DNA of 64,000 nt from the NCBI RefSeq assembly GCF_002980575.1, contig NZ_PVBS01000002.1, positions 124,001 through 188,000 on the forward strand. Reading direction: 5' to 3'. This document shows, piece after piece, positions 1 through 8,699 of this stretch (positions within the stretch are counted from its first letter, which is position 1; the number at the start of each line of letters is the position of its first letter). The notes beneath the pieces were generated by a model. That model made no database searches. It had not been told where the DNA came from and saw only the letters and a list, made by a program, of their open reading frames with translations. The position numbers and the translations under genes were made by a program. The stretch is from Sphingobacterium gobiense. Its GTDB lineage: Bacteria > Bacteroidota > Bacteroidia > Sphingobacteriales > Sphingobacteriaceae.

Positions 1-1
1 T

Positions 2-892
2 ATGGGCATTACACCAGCAATGCCTTCTGGATCATCGCTAAATGTTATGATGAAAGCCATGCCTAACCGAGCTTTTGATGTCGGTATAGCTGAGCAACAC
101 GCAGTAACCTTTAGTGCTGGTTTAGCTACACAGGGATTAATACCGTTCTGTAATATATACTCGTCGTTTATGCAACGGGCGTATGATCAGGTTATTCATG
201 ATGTGGCACTGCAAAAACTGAATGTAGTCTTCTGTCTAGACCGCGCAGGAATTGTCGGGGCCGATGGCCCAACACATCATGGGGCATATGATATCGCATA
301 TATGCGCTGTGTTCCTAATTTGATTGTTTCCGCTCCAATGAATGAAGAGGAGCTTCGGAATCTCATGTATACGGCGCAATTACCAGATACTGGGCCATTT
401 GTTATTCGTTATCCACGTGGTAGCGGCGTCATGGTAGACTGGAAGCGCGCATTTTCTCAGATAGAAATAGGGAAAGGACGTAAATTACATGATGGCGAAG
501 AAGTTGCTATTCTGACCTTCGGTACTATTGGAAATGAAGCAGTAAAAGCTGTTCAAATATTGAATGAAGAAGGTATTTATCCCGCCCATTATGATTTACG
601 GTTTGTAAAACCACTGGATGAAGTGTTGCTCCATGAAGTCTTTAAAAAATTTAATAAAGTTATCACCGTGGAGGATGGTAGTGTTATGGGGGGAGTCGGT
701 TCTGCTGTTTTAGAATTTATGGCAGACCAGGGTTATAAGGCAACATTAGTTCGTCTAGGAATTCCTGATGAAATCGTTGAACACGGCGAACAAGCAGAAC
801 TATGGAAACTATGTGGATATGATGCACCTGCTATCGTGAAACAGGTAAAAAAATTGACTGCGGGAATCAAAACAGATACCATGGTGTCTTAA
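2..892 (+). CDS. dxs: 1-deoxy-D-xylulose-5-phosphate synthase, C-terminal part (5' truncated by window)
   Basis: DXS condenses pyruvate and glyceraldehyde 3-phosphate to DXP, the first step of the MEP isoprenoid pathway, using thiamine diphosphate in the cytosol. Visible are the pyrimidine-binding transketolase domain, with the signature [10 protein letters not shown] near fragment residues 26-35 (its Glu activates the cofactor), the [12 protein letters not shown] stretch, and the C-terminal transketolase domain from about residue 155. The first ATG in the window is internal: the family is about 630 residues, so over half of the protein lies upstream. The TAA stop is intact and a long T-rich gap to dnaA follows. 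Confidence 0.95.
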   Translation: MGITPAMPSGSSLNVMMKAMPNRAFDVGIAEQHAVTFSAGLATQGLIPFCNIYSSFMQRAYDQVIHDVALQKLNVVFCLDRAGIVGADGPTHHGAYDIAYMRCVPNLIVSAPMNEEELRNLMYTAQLPDTGPFVIRYPRGSGVMVDWKRAFSQIEIGKGRKLHDGEEVAILTFGTIGNEAVKAVQILNEEGIYPAHYDLRFVKPLDEVLLHEVFKKFNKVITVEDGSVMGGVGSAVLEFMADQGYKATLVRLGIPDEIVEHGEQAELWKLCGYDAPAIVKQVKKLTAGIKTDTMVS

Positions 893-1214
893 TAGAATTC
901 AATAAAAATTCTTTATATTTATAAGCGAAATAAACCTAATAGTTTTCCACATTAAAGCAGGTCATATATTGTTTTTAGGTGGAAATAGCGGTTTTTAAAA
1001 ACTTAAATTTAAGATGTTGAAAAAATATTTTTAAGTGGTATTTTAATTCGAAAACAGGTCTTTTTTTTGTTTAAATTACTGATTTATAATTATTTATGTT
1101 TTTTTTAACTTTTTAGTTTTTTTGGTCGTTTTTTTTTGTCATCTTCGTCTTAAGTGAAAGTTTTAAACAATTTTTTTGTCAAATATTGGTTTTCAAGTTA
1201 TTAACAATTTAAGA
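893..1214. other. AT-rich intergenic region upstream of dnaA
   Basis: This gap of about 320 bases has no gene. Its second half is dominated by runs of T (1063-1070, 1100-1107, 1131-1138, 1171-1177). A consensus-like DnaA box TTTTCCACA lies at 943-951, and a weaker reverse-oriented GGTGGAAA lies near 978-985. One good box is enough to suggest dnaA autoregulation but too few to call an origin. No clear TAnnTTTG promoter was found. Confidence 0.4.
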
Positions 1215-2642
1215 ATGGAAAAAACGTGTACAAGTGTTTGGAATAGCTGTCTTCAGATCATTAAAGACAATATACCTGCGCAAAGTTTTAAGACCTGGTT
1301 TGAGCCTGTTAAAGCGGTAGGTTTAAATGGGAACGTTTTGACTATTCAAGTACCTTCGGTGTTTTTTTACGAGTGGTTGGAAGAACATTATGTCGGTATT
1401 CTGCGTAAGACAATTAAGAAATTTCTAGGTGAACAGGGGCGTTTGGAGTACAACATTATTGTAGATAAGTCTTCTGCCAATACACCTTACACCACTAATA
1501 TTCCTTCCAATGGAAACGGTGCTGAGGGTAAAAAACAATCTATCCCTGTTCCTGTAGCACTGAACAAGAATATCAAAAATCCTTTTGTTATTCCTGGTTT
1601 AAAAAAGCTACAGGTTGACCCCCAACTAAATACCCATTACACATTTGATAATTTCATTGAAGGGGAATGTAATCGATTGGCTCGTTCTGCAGGTTTCGCT
1701 GTAGCAAACAAGCCGGGAGGAACTTCTTTCAACCCCTTGATGCTCTATGGCGACGTAGGCTTAGGAAAAACGCATTTGGCACAAGCCATCGGTAATGAGA
1801 TCAAAAAGAATTTAGCAGACAAATTGGTCATATATGTTTCTTGTGAAAAATTCTGTCAGCAATTCGTGGACTCGTTGAAAAATAATACCATTAACGATTT
1901 TGTGAATTTTTACCAAGCTATGGATGTGATTATCATGGATGATGTGCACAATTTCGCAGGTAAAGAAAAGACGCAAGATATTTTCTTTCATATTTTCAAT
2001 CATTTGCATCAGTCCGGCAAGCAAATTATCTTAACGTCGGACAAACCACCTAAAGATTTATCCGGTCTAGAAGAACGTTTATTAAGTCGTTTCAAATGGG
2101 GATTGTCTGCAGATATTCAAATTCCGGATTTGGAGACCCGAATGGCTATCTTGAAGAAAAAAATGTATTCCGATGGTATCGAGCTACCAGAAAATGTCGT
2201 CGAATTTGTTGCTACGCAGATTGATAATAGTGTACGAGAGTTAGAAGGTGCTATGGTATCACTTTTGGCCCAATCTACGTTAAACAAAAAGGAAATAGAC
2301 ATAAATCTGGCCAAATCCATGTTGAAAAACTTTGTGAAAAATACACACAAAGAAATCTCGATGGAATATATTCAAAAACTCGTTTGTGAATATTTTGAGG
2401 TACCGGTGGAGATGGTAAAATCAAAAGTTCGAAAGCGCGAGATTGTACAGGCTCGTCAAATCTCCATGTATTTAGCAAAAAATCATACAAAATCTTCGTT
2501 AAAAACAATTGGAAATTTCTTTGGAGGACGAGATCATTCTACGGTGATCTATGCTTGCCAAACAGTAGAAGATTTGATTGAAACAGATAAGAAATTTAAG
2601 ACGTATGTTCAGGATATTCAGAAGAAGCTGAAGTCGTCTTAA
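1215..2642 (+). CDS. dnaA: Chromosomal replication initiator DnaA
   Basis: DnaA is the ATP-dependent initiator that binds DnaA boxes and opens the origin. The order is an N-terminal DnaB-interaction domain, a variable linker, an AAA+ domain with Walker A GDVGLGKTH (about residues 178-186) and Walker B IIMDDVH (about 238), and the C-terminal DNA-binding signature GGRDHSTVIYAC near residue 437. The frame is open from a TTG at 1176, but the ATG at 1215 (MEKTCTSVWNSCLQ) matches the usual start of sphingobacterial DnaA. This gives 475 residues, a normal length. It stands alone and ends at a strong bidirectional terminator. Confidence 0.96.
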   Translation: MEKTCTSVWNSCLQIIKDNIPAQSFKTWFEPVKAVGLNGNVLTIQVPSVFFYEWLEEHYVGILRKTIKKFLGEQGRLEYNIIVDKSSANTPYTTNIPSNGNGAEGKKQSIPVPVALNKNIKNPFVIPGLKKLQVDPQLNTHYTFDNFIEGECNRLARSAGFAVANKPGGTSFNPLMLYGDVGLGKTHLAQAIGNEIKKNLADKLVIYVSCEKFCQQFVDSLKNNTINDFVNFYQAMDVIIMDDVHNFAGKEKTQDIFFHIFNHLHQSGKQIILTSDKPPKDLSGLEERLLSRFKWGLSADIQIPDLETRMAILKKKMYSDGIELPENVVEFVATQIDNSVRELEGAMVSLLAQSTLNKKEIDINLAKSMLKNFVKNTHKEISMEYIQKLVCEYFEVPVEMVKSKVRKREIVQARQISMYLAKNHTKSSLKTIGNFFGGRDHSTVIYACQTVEDLIETDKKFKTYVQDIQKKLKSS

Positions 2643-2690
2643 AAAAGCAGAAAGGATACGTCACTGTCTATCCTTGATTTTTGAATGTAA

Positions 2691-2728
2691 AAAAATGCGA
2701 AACCAATTCATTCTGGTTTCGCATTTTT
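2691..2728. terminator. Bidirectional rho-independent terminator between dnaA and 2756-3217
   Basis: A perfect 15-bp inverted repeat (2691-2705 with 2714-2728) surrounds an 8-nt loop. A-rich and T-rich outer ends serve both strands. It lies between the convergent dnaA and LTxxQ-like genes. Confidence 0.9.
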
Positions 2729-2755
2729 CTTGAATCAACCTCTAGTTATGCAGCA

Positions 2756-3217
2756 CTACTCTCCCATTGGCTGTTGTGGCTCCGGTTGTTGTGGTTCCAT
2801 CGGTTGCTCTGGTTGCTGTGGCTCCATAGGCTCTTGCGGCTGGGTTGGTGGCGTGACAGGAGTAGCTGGCGCGGGTGTTTCTTCTCTAGGGCGCTCAGCG
2901 ATTATCCTATCGTATAATGTTTTTTGCTCATCAGACAATTGTTCCTTGATTTGAGCATCTGTTGTCTCCTGCAATCTACCTTTCGCCTCAGCTACTGCTT
3001 CCGGCGATTGTGACGCGTCTGCTTTTAATGCTTGCTTTGCTTTTGCATGTTCCAAGACGATGTCATAGATAGAAGTTTGTTGTTCATCTGTCAACGTTAG
3101 TTTTTCGGTTAACTTTGTTACTTTTTCTTTTGCTTTGTCTTCCGGGTTTGCATCCTGGGCAAATGTTAATGTCAGCGCAAATAATAAGCTGATTCCGGTT
3201 AAAAATAATTTTTTCAT
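2756..3217 (-). CDS. Secreted LTxxQ/Spy-like protein with Pro-Gln-Glu repeat tail
   Basis: This 153-residue exported protein has a clear signal peptide (MKKLFLTGISLLFALTLTFA, cleavage before QD). A helical, charged middle (about residues 25-110) contains LTLTDEQQTSIYDIV and LSDEQKTLYDRII. This is the two-copy LT(D)xQ pattern seen in Spy/CpxP-like periplasmic proteins and related Bacteroidota proteins. The last 45 residues are low complexity, with imperfect QPMEPQQPE repeats. A periplasmic or envelope role is inferred; no enzyme motif is seen. It is a single gene ending at the shared terminator. Confidence 0.75.
   Translation of the reverse strand: MKKLFLTGISLLFALTLTFAQDANPEDKAKEKVTKLTEKLTLTDEQQTSIYDIVLEHAKAKQALKADASQSPEAVAEAKGRLQETTDAQIKEQLSDEQKTLYDRIIAERPREETPAPATPVTPPTQPQEPMEPQQPEQPMEPQQPEPQQPMGE
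2759..2850 (-). repeat. Imperfect tandem repeat encoding a Pro/Gln/Glu/Met tail
   Basis: Short GGTTGTTGTGGTTCCAT-like units recur along the plus strand and encode repeated PQEPMEPQQPEQPMEP. Such repeats change length by slippage, so tail length may vary between strains. Confidence 0.7.
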
Positions 3218-3454
3218 GACACTATATTTTAATTGTTAAATCACATAATAAATGTGTTATCATAGTATAGAACACATTTTCTACAGGTTTGTTGTATGCA
3301 ATGTATCAAAAGTGTTACATTTTAACATTTCTTAACGGCATTCCCGTATAAATACAGTTTAATCACGTGCTAACCTCCCTGTTTTGCGTATAACGCATAG
3401 CACAGCATTCTGAAGGATTACAAGAAGTGAACATTAGGAATTAACGAAATTACG

Positions 3455-4489
3455 CTATTCAAAAGAGCATGCACGCATCACGATGTTGTTGAAGGTAGCC
3501 GCTTGGTCAAATAAAAAAGCTTGCTCTATAGGAAGAAAATATACGGGATGTTGAGCAATGAACGAGGACGGTAGCCGTTGCATATCTTTTTCTGTCGTAA
3601 TAATAACTTTTTGAGGAGCGTCGATATGTTGAAGGGTTTGGCTTATTCTATGGAGATCACTTGGCGAGAATTCATGATGATCAGGGAAAGACAAGTGAAT
3701 GATTTTTTTCAATTGTGGTTCTAGATGAGCTAGCAGCGGTTGCGGTTTTGCGATACCGGTTACGACCACCGCACAGGTATCATGAAGTTGCGCTTCGCAT
3801 AGCAGTATACCACCTGTTGTTTGTAGTGTTTGGTAGGCTATTTTTGTATAAAATATGGGGACCACCGTATATTTGCGAAGTCGAGACTCTAAAGAAAACC
3901 TTATTTGTGCGGAAATTTTTTGTGGACATTTGGTAATTACGATTACATCAGCGCGTTTACACCCCAACAGAGGCTCTCTAAAATTTCCAGTGGGTAGCGG
4001 AATAACGGGATGCTGTAAGGATTCGTAGTCAAGTAACAGTATAGAAAAGCTCGGACGTAGCTTCCGATGTTGATAGGCATCGTCCAAGAGCACAGTATCG
4101 ACTTGATCTTGAATCCGTTGAATGCCATGTACGCGGTCTTCACAGACGGTCACCATCACATCTGGAAATTTCCGTTTTATTTGGAGGGGTTCGTCTCCCA
4201 CGAGTTTAGCGGAATCCTGTACATCGACATATCGAAATCCTTTGGTTTTTCGCCCATACCCTCGACTGAGAACGGCTACGTTTAGGCGGGCTTTAATCAA
4301 TCGGAGTACGTATTCCGTCATCGGACTTTTTCCTGTACCACCCACCGACAGGTTTCCGATAACGATTACCGGAAAATGAAAAGAAGTACTATTATAGAGT
4401 TGGTTATCGTAAGCCCAGTTTCGAAGCAGTACCGCCGTTGCGTATAAGATACTAAACGGAAAAAGCAACCAACGGATGAACCTAATCAT
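3455..4489 (-). CDS. lpxK: Tetraacyldisaccharide 4'-kinase LpxK
   Basis: LpxK phosphorylates the 4' position of the tetraacylated disaccharide-1-phosphate in lipid A synthesis at the inner face of the cytoplasmic membrane. The N-terminus is hydrophobic (MIRFIRWLLFPFSILYATAV), followed by the family P-loop GNLSVGGTGKSP at residues 45-56 and a later LLDDAYQHRKL motif, which is the family's conserved DDxxQHR element. At 344 residues the length is normal. It is the last gene of the holB-ricT-gldH-lpxK run and overlaps the gldH stop by 4 nt (ATGA), suggesting translational coupling. Confidence 0.95.
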   Translation of the reverse strand: MIRFIRWLLFPFSILYATAVLLRNWAYDNQLYNSTSFHFPVIVIGNLSVGGTGKSPMTEYVLRLIKARLNVAVLSRGYGRKTKGFRYVDVQDSAKLVGDEPLQIKRKFPDVMVTVCEDRVHGIQRIQDQVDTVLLDDAYQHRKLRPSFSILLLDYESLQHPVIPLPTGNFREPLLGCKRADVIVITKCPQKISAQIRFSLESRLRKYTVVPIFYTKIAYQTLQTTGGILLCEAQLHDTCAVVVTGIAKPQPLLAHLEPQLKKIIHLSFPDHHEFSPSDLHRISQTLQHIDAPQKVIITTEKDMQRLPSSFIAQHPVYFLPIEQAFLFDQAATFNNIVMRACSFE

Positions 4490-4953
4490 TTCTTTCTAAC
4501 AATTTTTAAACCAATATCGGTAATATTCGATATCGGATCTTCCTGCATATTTTGCTCTATTTCGAAAGTATAAATGCCTGTATCGGGGAAAATATAGTCT
4601 TCCTTCAAAAGCAAGCTGTTTTCATATAGGTTTCCCGCACTTTTTCCTGTCCATCTACCATCGGTGGTCGCTAGCGTAAGCTCGTGCCTGTAGGAGGTAT
4701 CCGCTAACTGCGGTCCCGTTTCGTGTAATAAAAAAAACATGTTCGCATAATCATATTCGCCACTATGTCTTATATAGGCCCAAATATCGTATTTAGCACC
4801 ATTTTCGGTTATATGTACTTGAAAAGCTTGTTTCTCATGATGATGCCATTGTCTGTTCGGTACCGTTTTATAAACGTCATAAAAAGGCTGATTGGAACAA
4901 GCCAGCATGAGAAATAACAGACTAAACCCGACAACTTTTTTATGTGGCTTCAT
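4486..4953 (-). CDS. gldH: Gliding-motility lipoprotein GldH
   Basis: This 155-residue lipoprotein has a lipobox ending at Cys19 (LLFLMLAC). It matches the GldH family, required for gliding and type IX-secretion-linked motility in Flavobacterium; in sphingobacteria it is often kept without obvious gliding. The body is predicted to be all-beta, with YDIWAYIRHSGEYDYANMFF in the middle and IGLKIVRKK at the end. It follows ricT by 1 nt and overlaps lpxK by 4 nt. Its placement with envelope genes fits a role in outer-membrane lipoprotein or LPS handling, but that is inference. Confidence 0.85.
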   Translation of the reverse strand: MKPHKKVVGFSLLFLMLACSNQPFYDVYKTVPNRQWHHHEKQAFQVHITENGAKYDIWAYIRHSGEYDYANMFFLLHETGPQLADTSYRHELTLATTDGRWTGKSAGNLYENSLLLKEDYIFPDTGIYTFEIEQNMQEDPISNITDIGLKIVRKK

Positions 4954-4954
4954 G

Positions 4955-6289
4955 CTAGCTTTCGCCTTTATTATTATTTGGTGCTTTATTCCTGTTTTTA
5001 TTTTTGTTCCGGTTGAACCGTCTTTTCGGTTTATTTCCGTTGGTGTTTTCTTCTTTAGAAGTAACGACTTTTTCTTCTTTTGTCTCTACTTTCTTTAATG
5101 CTGCAATTTTGCTTCCAGTTGTGTTCGGCTCTTTTTTGTTTTTCGGTTTCTTTTTTCTTCGTTTCCTATTTTTTTCATCTAAACGGGTTAAAGAGTCTTG
5201 TCCCACCACATTTTCATAATCGTAGGAGATAGGTTTTTCTATTTCTTCTATCGGTTCTTGATGGACCTTCAAATCTTGTGACTTTCGGCCCTCTTTGTTC
5301 ATTTCAGCATATTCACGCACTTTGTCTACGTCTAATGGAATCCAGCTTTCGGCACCAGGGTAGGAATACCACATGATTCTTTTGAAGATATCCGTTTTTT
5401 GTAAGAACGCTGTGCCTGCTTCAGTATCCAAACGATCAACATTGTTAGGAATATCCTTTAAAGCATCCATATAGCTATCAAGTTCGTAGTTAAGACAGCA
5501 TTTTAATTTACCGCATTGCCCGGCTAGCTTAAGGGTATTCAGCGAAAGATTTTGGTATCTCGCTGCTGCGGTAGAAACCGTTTTAAAGTCTGTCAGCCAT
5601 GTGGAACAGCACAACTCTCGCCCGCAGGAGCCTATACCGCCCAAACGGCTGGCCTCTTGGCGCATCCCGATTTGCCGCATTTCTATACGTATACGGAATG
5701 CTTCTGCCATACGCTTGATCAGTTCCCGAAAATCAACTCGCCCTTCTGCTGTATAGTAAAAGGTTGCTTTGGTTTTGTCTCCTTGATAGTCGACATCAGA
5801 AATTTTCATAGACAAACCCAGATCTAGCGCAAGCGTTCTCGCCCGGTGCATAGTCTCCCACTCCAGGTCTTTCGCCGCGTTATATTTCTGTACGTCCGCC
5901 TCTGTTGGTTTCCGGTATATTTTTTTGGCGACTGTTTCAGCCTTTACGTTATTTTTCTTTAACTGTAAGCGCACCAATTCGCCGGTTAGCGATACATGTC
6001 CAATATCATACCCTCCTGTGGAGGGCTCAACGACGACCATTTCACCCATTTCAAGATAAAGGTTGTCCGTGTTGATATAGAAATCCTTGCGCGATCCTTT
6101 AAATCGGACTTCTACAATATTGAATGGTTTATAGTTTGCCGGCAAGTCCATGTCGGAAAGCCAGTCGTATACATCTAATTTATTACATCCGCTGGTCATG
6201 CAGGAGCCGTTATTTTGGCAGCCTGCAGGTGCTTTTCCGGTAGAACCACTACCGCACCCACCTCCGGATGAGCAATTGCCACATCCCAT
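4955..6289 (-). CDS. ricT: PSP1-domain protein, RicT/YaaT homologue with Cys-rich N-terminus
   Basis: RicT (YaaT) of Bacillus forms the Fe-S-containing RicA-RicF-RicT complex, which acts on RNase Y and phosphorelay. This 444-residue protein carries the PSP1 domain with conserved Cys groups GSCGRELCC and GQCGKLKCC (about residues 220-268). An extra Gly/Ser-rich N-terminus has Cys at 3, 6, 12, 24, 30 and 35. The C-terminal 100 residues are Lys/Asn-rich (RRKKKPKNKKE, RRFNRNKNKN), suggesting nucleic-acid binding. It lies 11 nt after holB and 1 nt before gldH. The partners RicA and RicF are not in this window. Family assignment is firm; the function in Bacteroidota is not established. Confidence 0.88.
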   Translation of the reverse strand: MGCGNCSSGGGCGSGSTGKAPAGCQNNGSCMTSGCNKLDVYDWLSDMDLPANYKPFNIVEVRFKGSRKDFYINTDNLYLEMGEMVVVEPSTGGYDIGHVSLTGELVRLQLKKNNVKAETVAKKIYRKPTEADVQKYNAAKDLEWETMHRARTLALDLGLSMKISDVDYQGDKTKATFYYTAEGRVDFRELIKRMAEAFRIRIEMRQIGMRQEASRLGGIGSCGRELCCSTWLTDFKTVSTAAARYQNLSLNTLKLAGQCGKLKCCLNYELDSYMDALKDIPNNVDRLDTEAGTAFLQKTDIFKRIMWYSYPGAESWIPLDVDKVREYAEMNKEGRKSQDLKVHQEPIEEIEKPISYDYENVVGQDSLTRLDEKNRKRRKKKPKNKKEPNTTGSKIAALKKVETKEEKVVTSKEENTNGNKPKRRFNRNKNKNRNKAPNNNKGES

Positions 6290-6300
6290 ATTCTTTCCTT

Positions 6301-7443
6301 TTATATATATTGAGTCCCTTGTGGGAACGTTTGATATTTAAATATTAAAACTAGTTGCAAAGATAAATCTAAAAATAATATTTTAGGATTTGCATTACGC
6401 TCTACTTTATAATGTGTTTTTTCAAGTAAATCAATAGCGGCTTCCAACTGTTCACCTATAAAGTTATCACCAAATTTCTGGACAAAATCCAATTCTTTGC
6501 CCTGTAAAAGCACTAATTGTGAGAGGCCCGTTTGTGTTAATAGAATTTGACGGAACACGCTAACGGCGTAAAGTAAAAAAATTTTTTGGTTTTCACGTCC
6601 CAGCTTGGGAAAATCCTCTTCACATAAACGGATAATATGCAATCCCGAATCGGTTACGACAAATCTTAACCAATTGATAAGTAAATCAAAATAAGGATTA
6701 GTATCATCTTTTATGAGCTCTATCGCGGTTTGTACGTTTCCGTCGGCTATGAATGCAATTTCGCTTGCCCGCTCTTCTGCAATTGCTTTTTCTGCTGTCA
6801 AGTATTGTTTAACATCACTATGTGAAAATTTCGGAATTTTCACCAGTTGTGTACGCGATATGATGGTGTTCAATATCCTGTCTTGATTTTCCGATATCAG
6901 AAGAAACAGTGTTTTCTCTGGCGGTTCTTCAATCAATTTCAATAATGCATTTCCCTGTACATTAAGGTATTCCGGGAGCCACAAGATCAATACTTTGTAT
7001 TCCGCTTCAAACGCTTTCAAACTGAGTTTTTTGATGATGTCGTGTGCCTCTGCAATGTTAATGTTTGCCTGCTTGTTGCCCGCTTCTAACTGATGGCGCC
7101 AATAATCTAGCCCCATATAAGGATTATCCAAAAAAGCAGCGCGCCATTCTTCTAAATAGCTGGTGGCTACGTCTTTTTCCCCACTCGCAAAAAACGGATA
7201 GGAAAAATGCAAATCAGGATGAATCAATTTTTGATATTTGCGACAGGAGCTACAGATACCACAGCTATCATTTTCAGCTTTTTGCTCGCAGTTGACGTAT
7301 TGTGCATAGGCGACCGCCAGTGCCAAGCCTCCTGACCCTTCCGGACCGAGAAATAACTGCGCATGGCTTACCCGATTTTCTTTTACGGTTTGAGCCAGGT
7401 GCGTTTTGATTTTGTGATGACCTATAATATCCTTAAACTGCAT
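6301..7443 (-). CDS. holB: DNA polymerase III subunit delta' (HolB)
   Basis: The delta' subunit is part of the clamp-loader complex that loads the DnaN ring. The N-terminal AAA+ fold has a degenerate P-loop, GPEGSGGLAL (about residues 33-42), where the usual GKT is lost; this agrees with delta' not hydrolysing ATP. A four-Cys zinc module (CEQKAENDSCGICSSCR, about residues 52-68) and the SRT sensor (NTIISRTQL) follow. The C-terminal helical collar is present; length is 380 residues. It is the first gene of the holB-ricT-gldH-lpxK operon, divergent from dnaN, a fitting neighbour since both act on the sliding clamp. Confidence 0.92.
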   Translation of the reverse strand: MQFKDIIGHHKIKTHLAQTVKENRVSHAQLFLGPEGSGGLALAVAYAQYVNCEQKAENDSCGICSSCRKYQKLIHPDLHFSYPFFASGEKDVATSYLEEWRAAFLDNPYMGLDYWRHQLEAGNKQANINIAEAHDIIKKLSLKAFEAEYKVLILWLPEYLNVQGNALLKLIEEPPEKTLFLLISENQDRILNTIISRTQLVKIPKFSHSDVKQYLTAEKAIAEERASEIAFIADGNVQTAIELIKDDTNPYFDLLINWLRFVVTDSGLHIIRLCEEDFPKLGRENQKIFLLYAVSVFRQILLTQTGLSQLVLLQGKELDFVQKFGDNFIGEQLEAAIDLLEKTHYKVERNANPKILFLDLSLQLVLIFKYQTFPQGTQYI

Positions 7444-7459
7444 GTCTTTATAAACAATA

Positions 7460-7467
7460 CAAAGGTA
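7460..7467 (-). promoter_or_regulatory. Probable -7 element of the holB operon
   Basis: The minus strand reads TACCTTTG, matching TAnnTTTG, 16 nt ahead of the holB ATG. No good -33 TTG is seen at the usual distance, so the promoter call rests on the -7 box. Confidence 0.45.
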
Positions 7468-7567
7468 CTAATTAATTAATTCGCTATAAGAATTAACACG
7501 CGCTCAGTTTATAAAATATAGATTCTTTTGTGTAATATTGCATATAAAAATCTATAAAAATCAGGAA

Positions 7568-8689
7568 ATGAGATTTATTGTATCCACCTCAATTTTATTA
7601 AAACAACTACAATCGATTAGCGGTGCTTCGAGTAGTAGCACGGTGCTGCCTATTCTTGAAAACTTTTTGTTTGAAATTAAAGATAATTTGTTGACCATTT
7701 CGGCTACGGATTTGCAGACAAGTATGGTTACATCCTTACAGATTGAAGCCAAAGAAGAAGGTCGGGTGGCCATGCCCTCTAAAATATTGATAGAAACATT
7801 AAAGACGCTTCCTGATCAGCCCGTAGCATTTTCTGTGGATACCAATACGTTGGCTATTGAAATTAGTGCCGGTGACGGAAAATACAAATTGAGCGGAGAA
7901 AATGCAGATGATTTTCCAAAAATTCCGGTAGTGGATAACGTTGCTACGGTGGCATTAAATGCGTCTATTCTTTCAGAAGCCATTAATAAAACGCTTTTTG
8001 CCGTGAGTAACGACGAATTACGCCCCGCCATGTCGGGTGTGTTAGTGCAATTGGCAGAACAAAATATTACTTTTGTATCTACTGATGCGCATAAACTCGT
8101 TCGCTATCGACGGACGGATGTAAGTTCAGAGAAACCAACGTCTTTCATTTTACCTAAGAAGGCATTGACGCTATTGAAATCTTCGCTCCCATCTGATGAG
8201 ACGGTCGTTTCTATAGAATACAATAACACGAATGCATTTTTTCAATTCGGGAACATTCATTTGATATGTCGTCTTATTGATGAGCGCTACCCGGATTACG
8301 AAGCGGTGATCCCGCAGGTTAACCCAAATAAGTTGACGGTAGACCGTTTGTTATTTTTAAATACCCTTCGTCGTGTGGTTATCTTTGCGAATAAAACCAC
8401 ACACCAAGTGAGATTGAAGATTTCTGGAAGTGAACTACATATCTCGGCAGAAGATTTAGATTTTTCCAACGAAGCGCACGAGCGTTTAAATTGTCAATTT
8501 GAAGGCGAGGATATGGAAATAGGATTTAATGCTAAATTCTTGGTGGAAATGTTGAGTAATTTAAATTCCAGCGAAGTCGCCATTGAAATGAGTACACCAA
8601 ACAGAGCCGGATTATTGATCCCCGCAGTAAAAGAAGACAATGAAGATATTTTGATGTTGGTGATGCCTGTTATGTTGAATAATATCTAA
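7568..8689 (+). CDS. dnaN: DNA polymerase III beta subunit (sliding clamp)
   Basis: The ring-shaped processivity factor is loaded by the gamma/delta/delta' complex and also binds DnaA regulators and repair polymerases. It consists of three repeated clamp folds over 373 residues, ending with the typical ILMLVMPVML segment. The frame is open from a TTG at 7538, but the ATG at 7568 gives the canonical start MRFIVSTSILLKQLQ and has AGGAA just before it. It diverges from holB and is followed 10 nt later by the DedA gene. Confidence 0.95.
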   Translation: MRFIVSTSILLKQLQSISGASSSSTVLPILENFLFEIKDNLLTISATDLQTSMVTSLQIEAKEEGRVAMPSKILIETLKTLPDQPVAFSVDTNTLAIEISAGDGKYKLSGENADDFPKIPVVDNVATVALNASILSEAINKTLFAVSNDELRPAMSGVLVQLAEQNITFVSTDAHKLVRYRRTDVSSEKPTSFILPKKALTLLKSSLPSDETVVSIEYNNTNAFFQFGNIHLICRLIDERYPDYEAVIPQVNPNKLTVDRLLFLNTLRRVVIFANKTTHQVRLKISGSELHISAEDLDFSNEAHERLNCQFEGEDMEIGFNAKFLVEMLSNLNSSEVAIEMSTPNRAGLLIPAVKEDNEDILMLVMPVMLNNI

Positions 8690-8699
8690 ACTTGTCATT

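Noticed and set aside
1812..2024. 70-codon minus-strand frame inside dnaA
   Set aside because: Runs opposite to the AAA+ core of dnaA and looks like translated antisense.
4122..4379. 85-codon plus-strand frame inside lpxK
   Set aside because: Antisense to a complete lpxK with clear motifs; its translation has no domain or sensible start.
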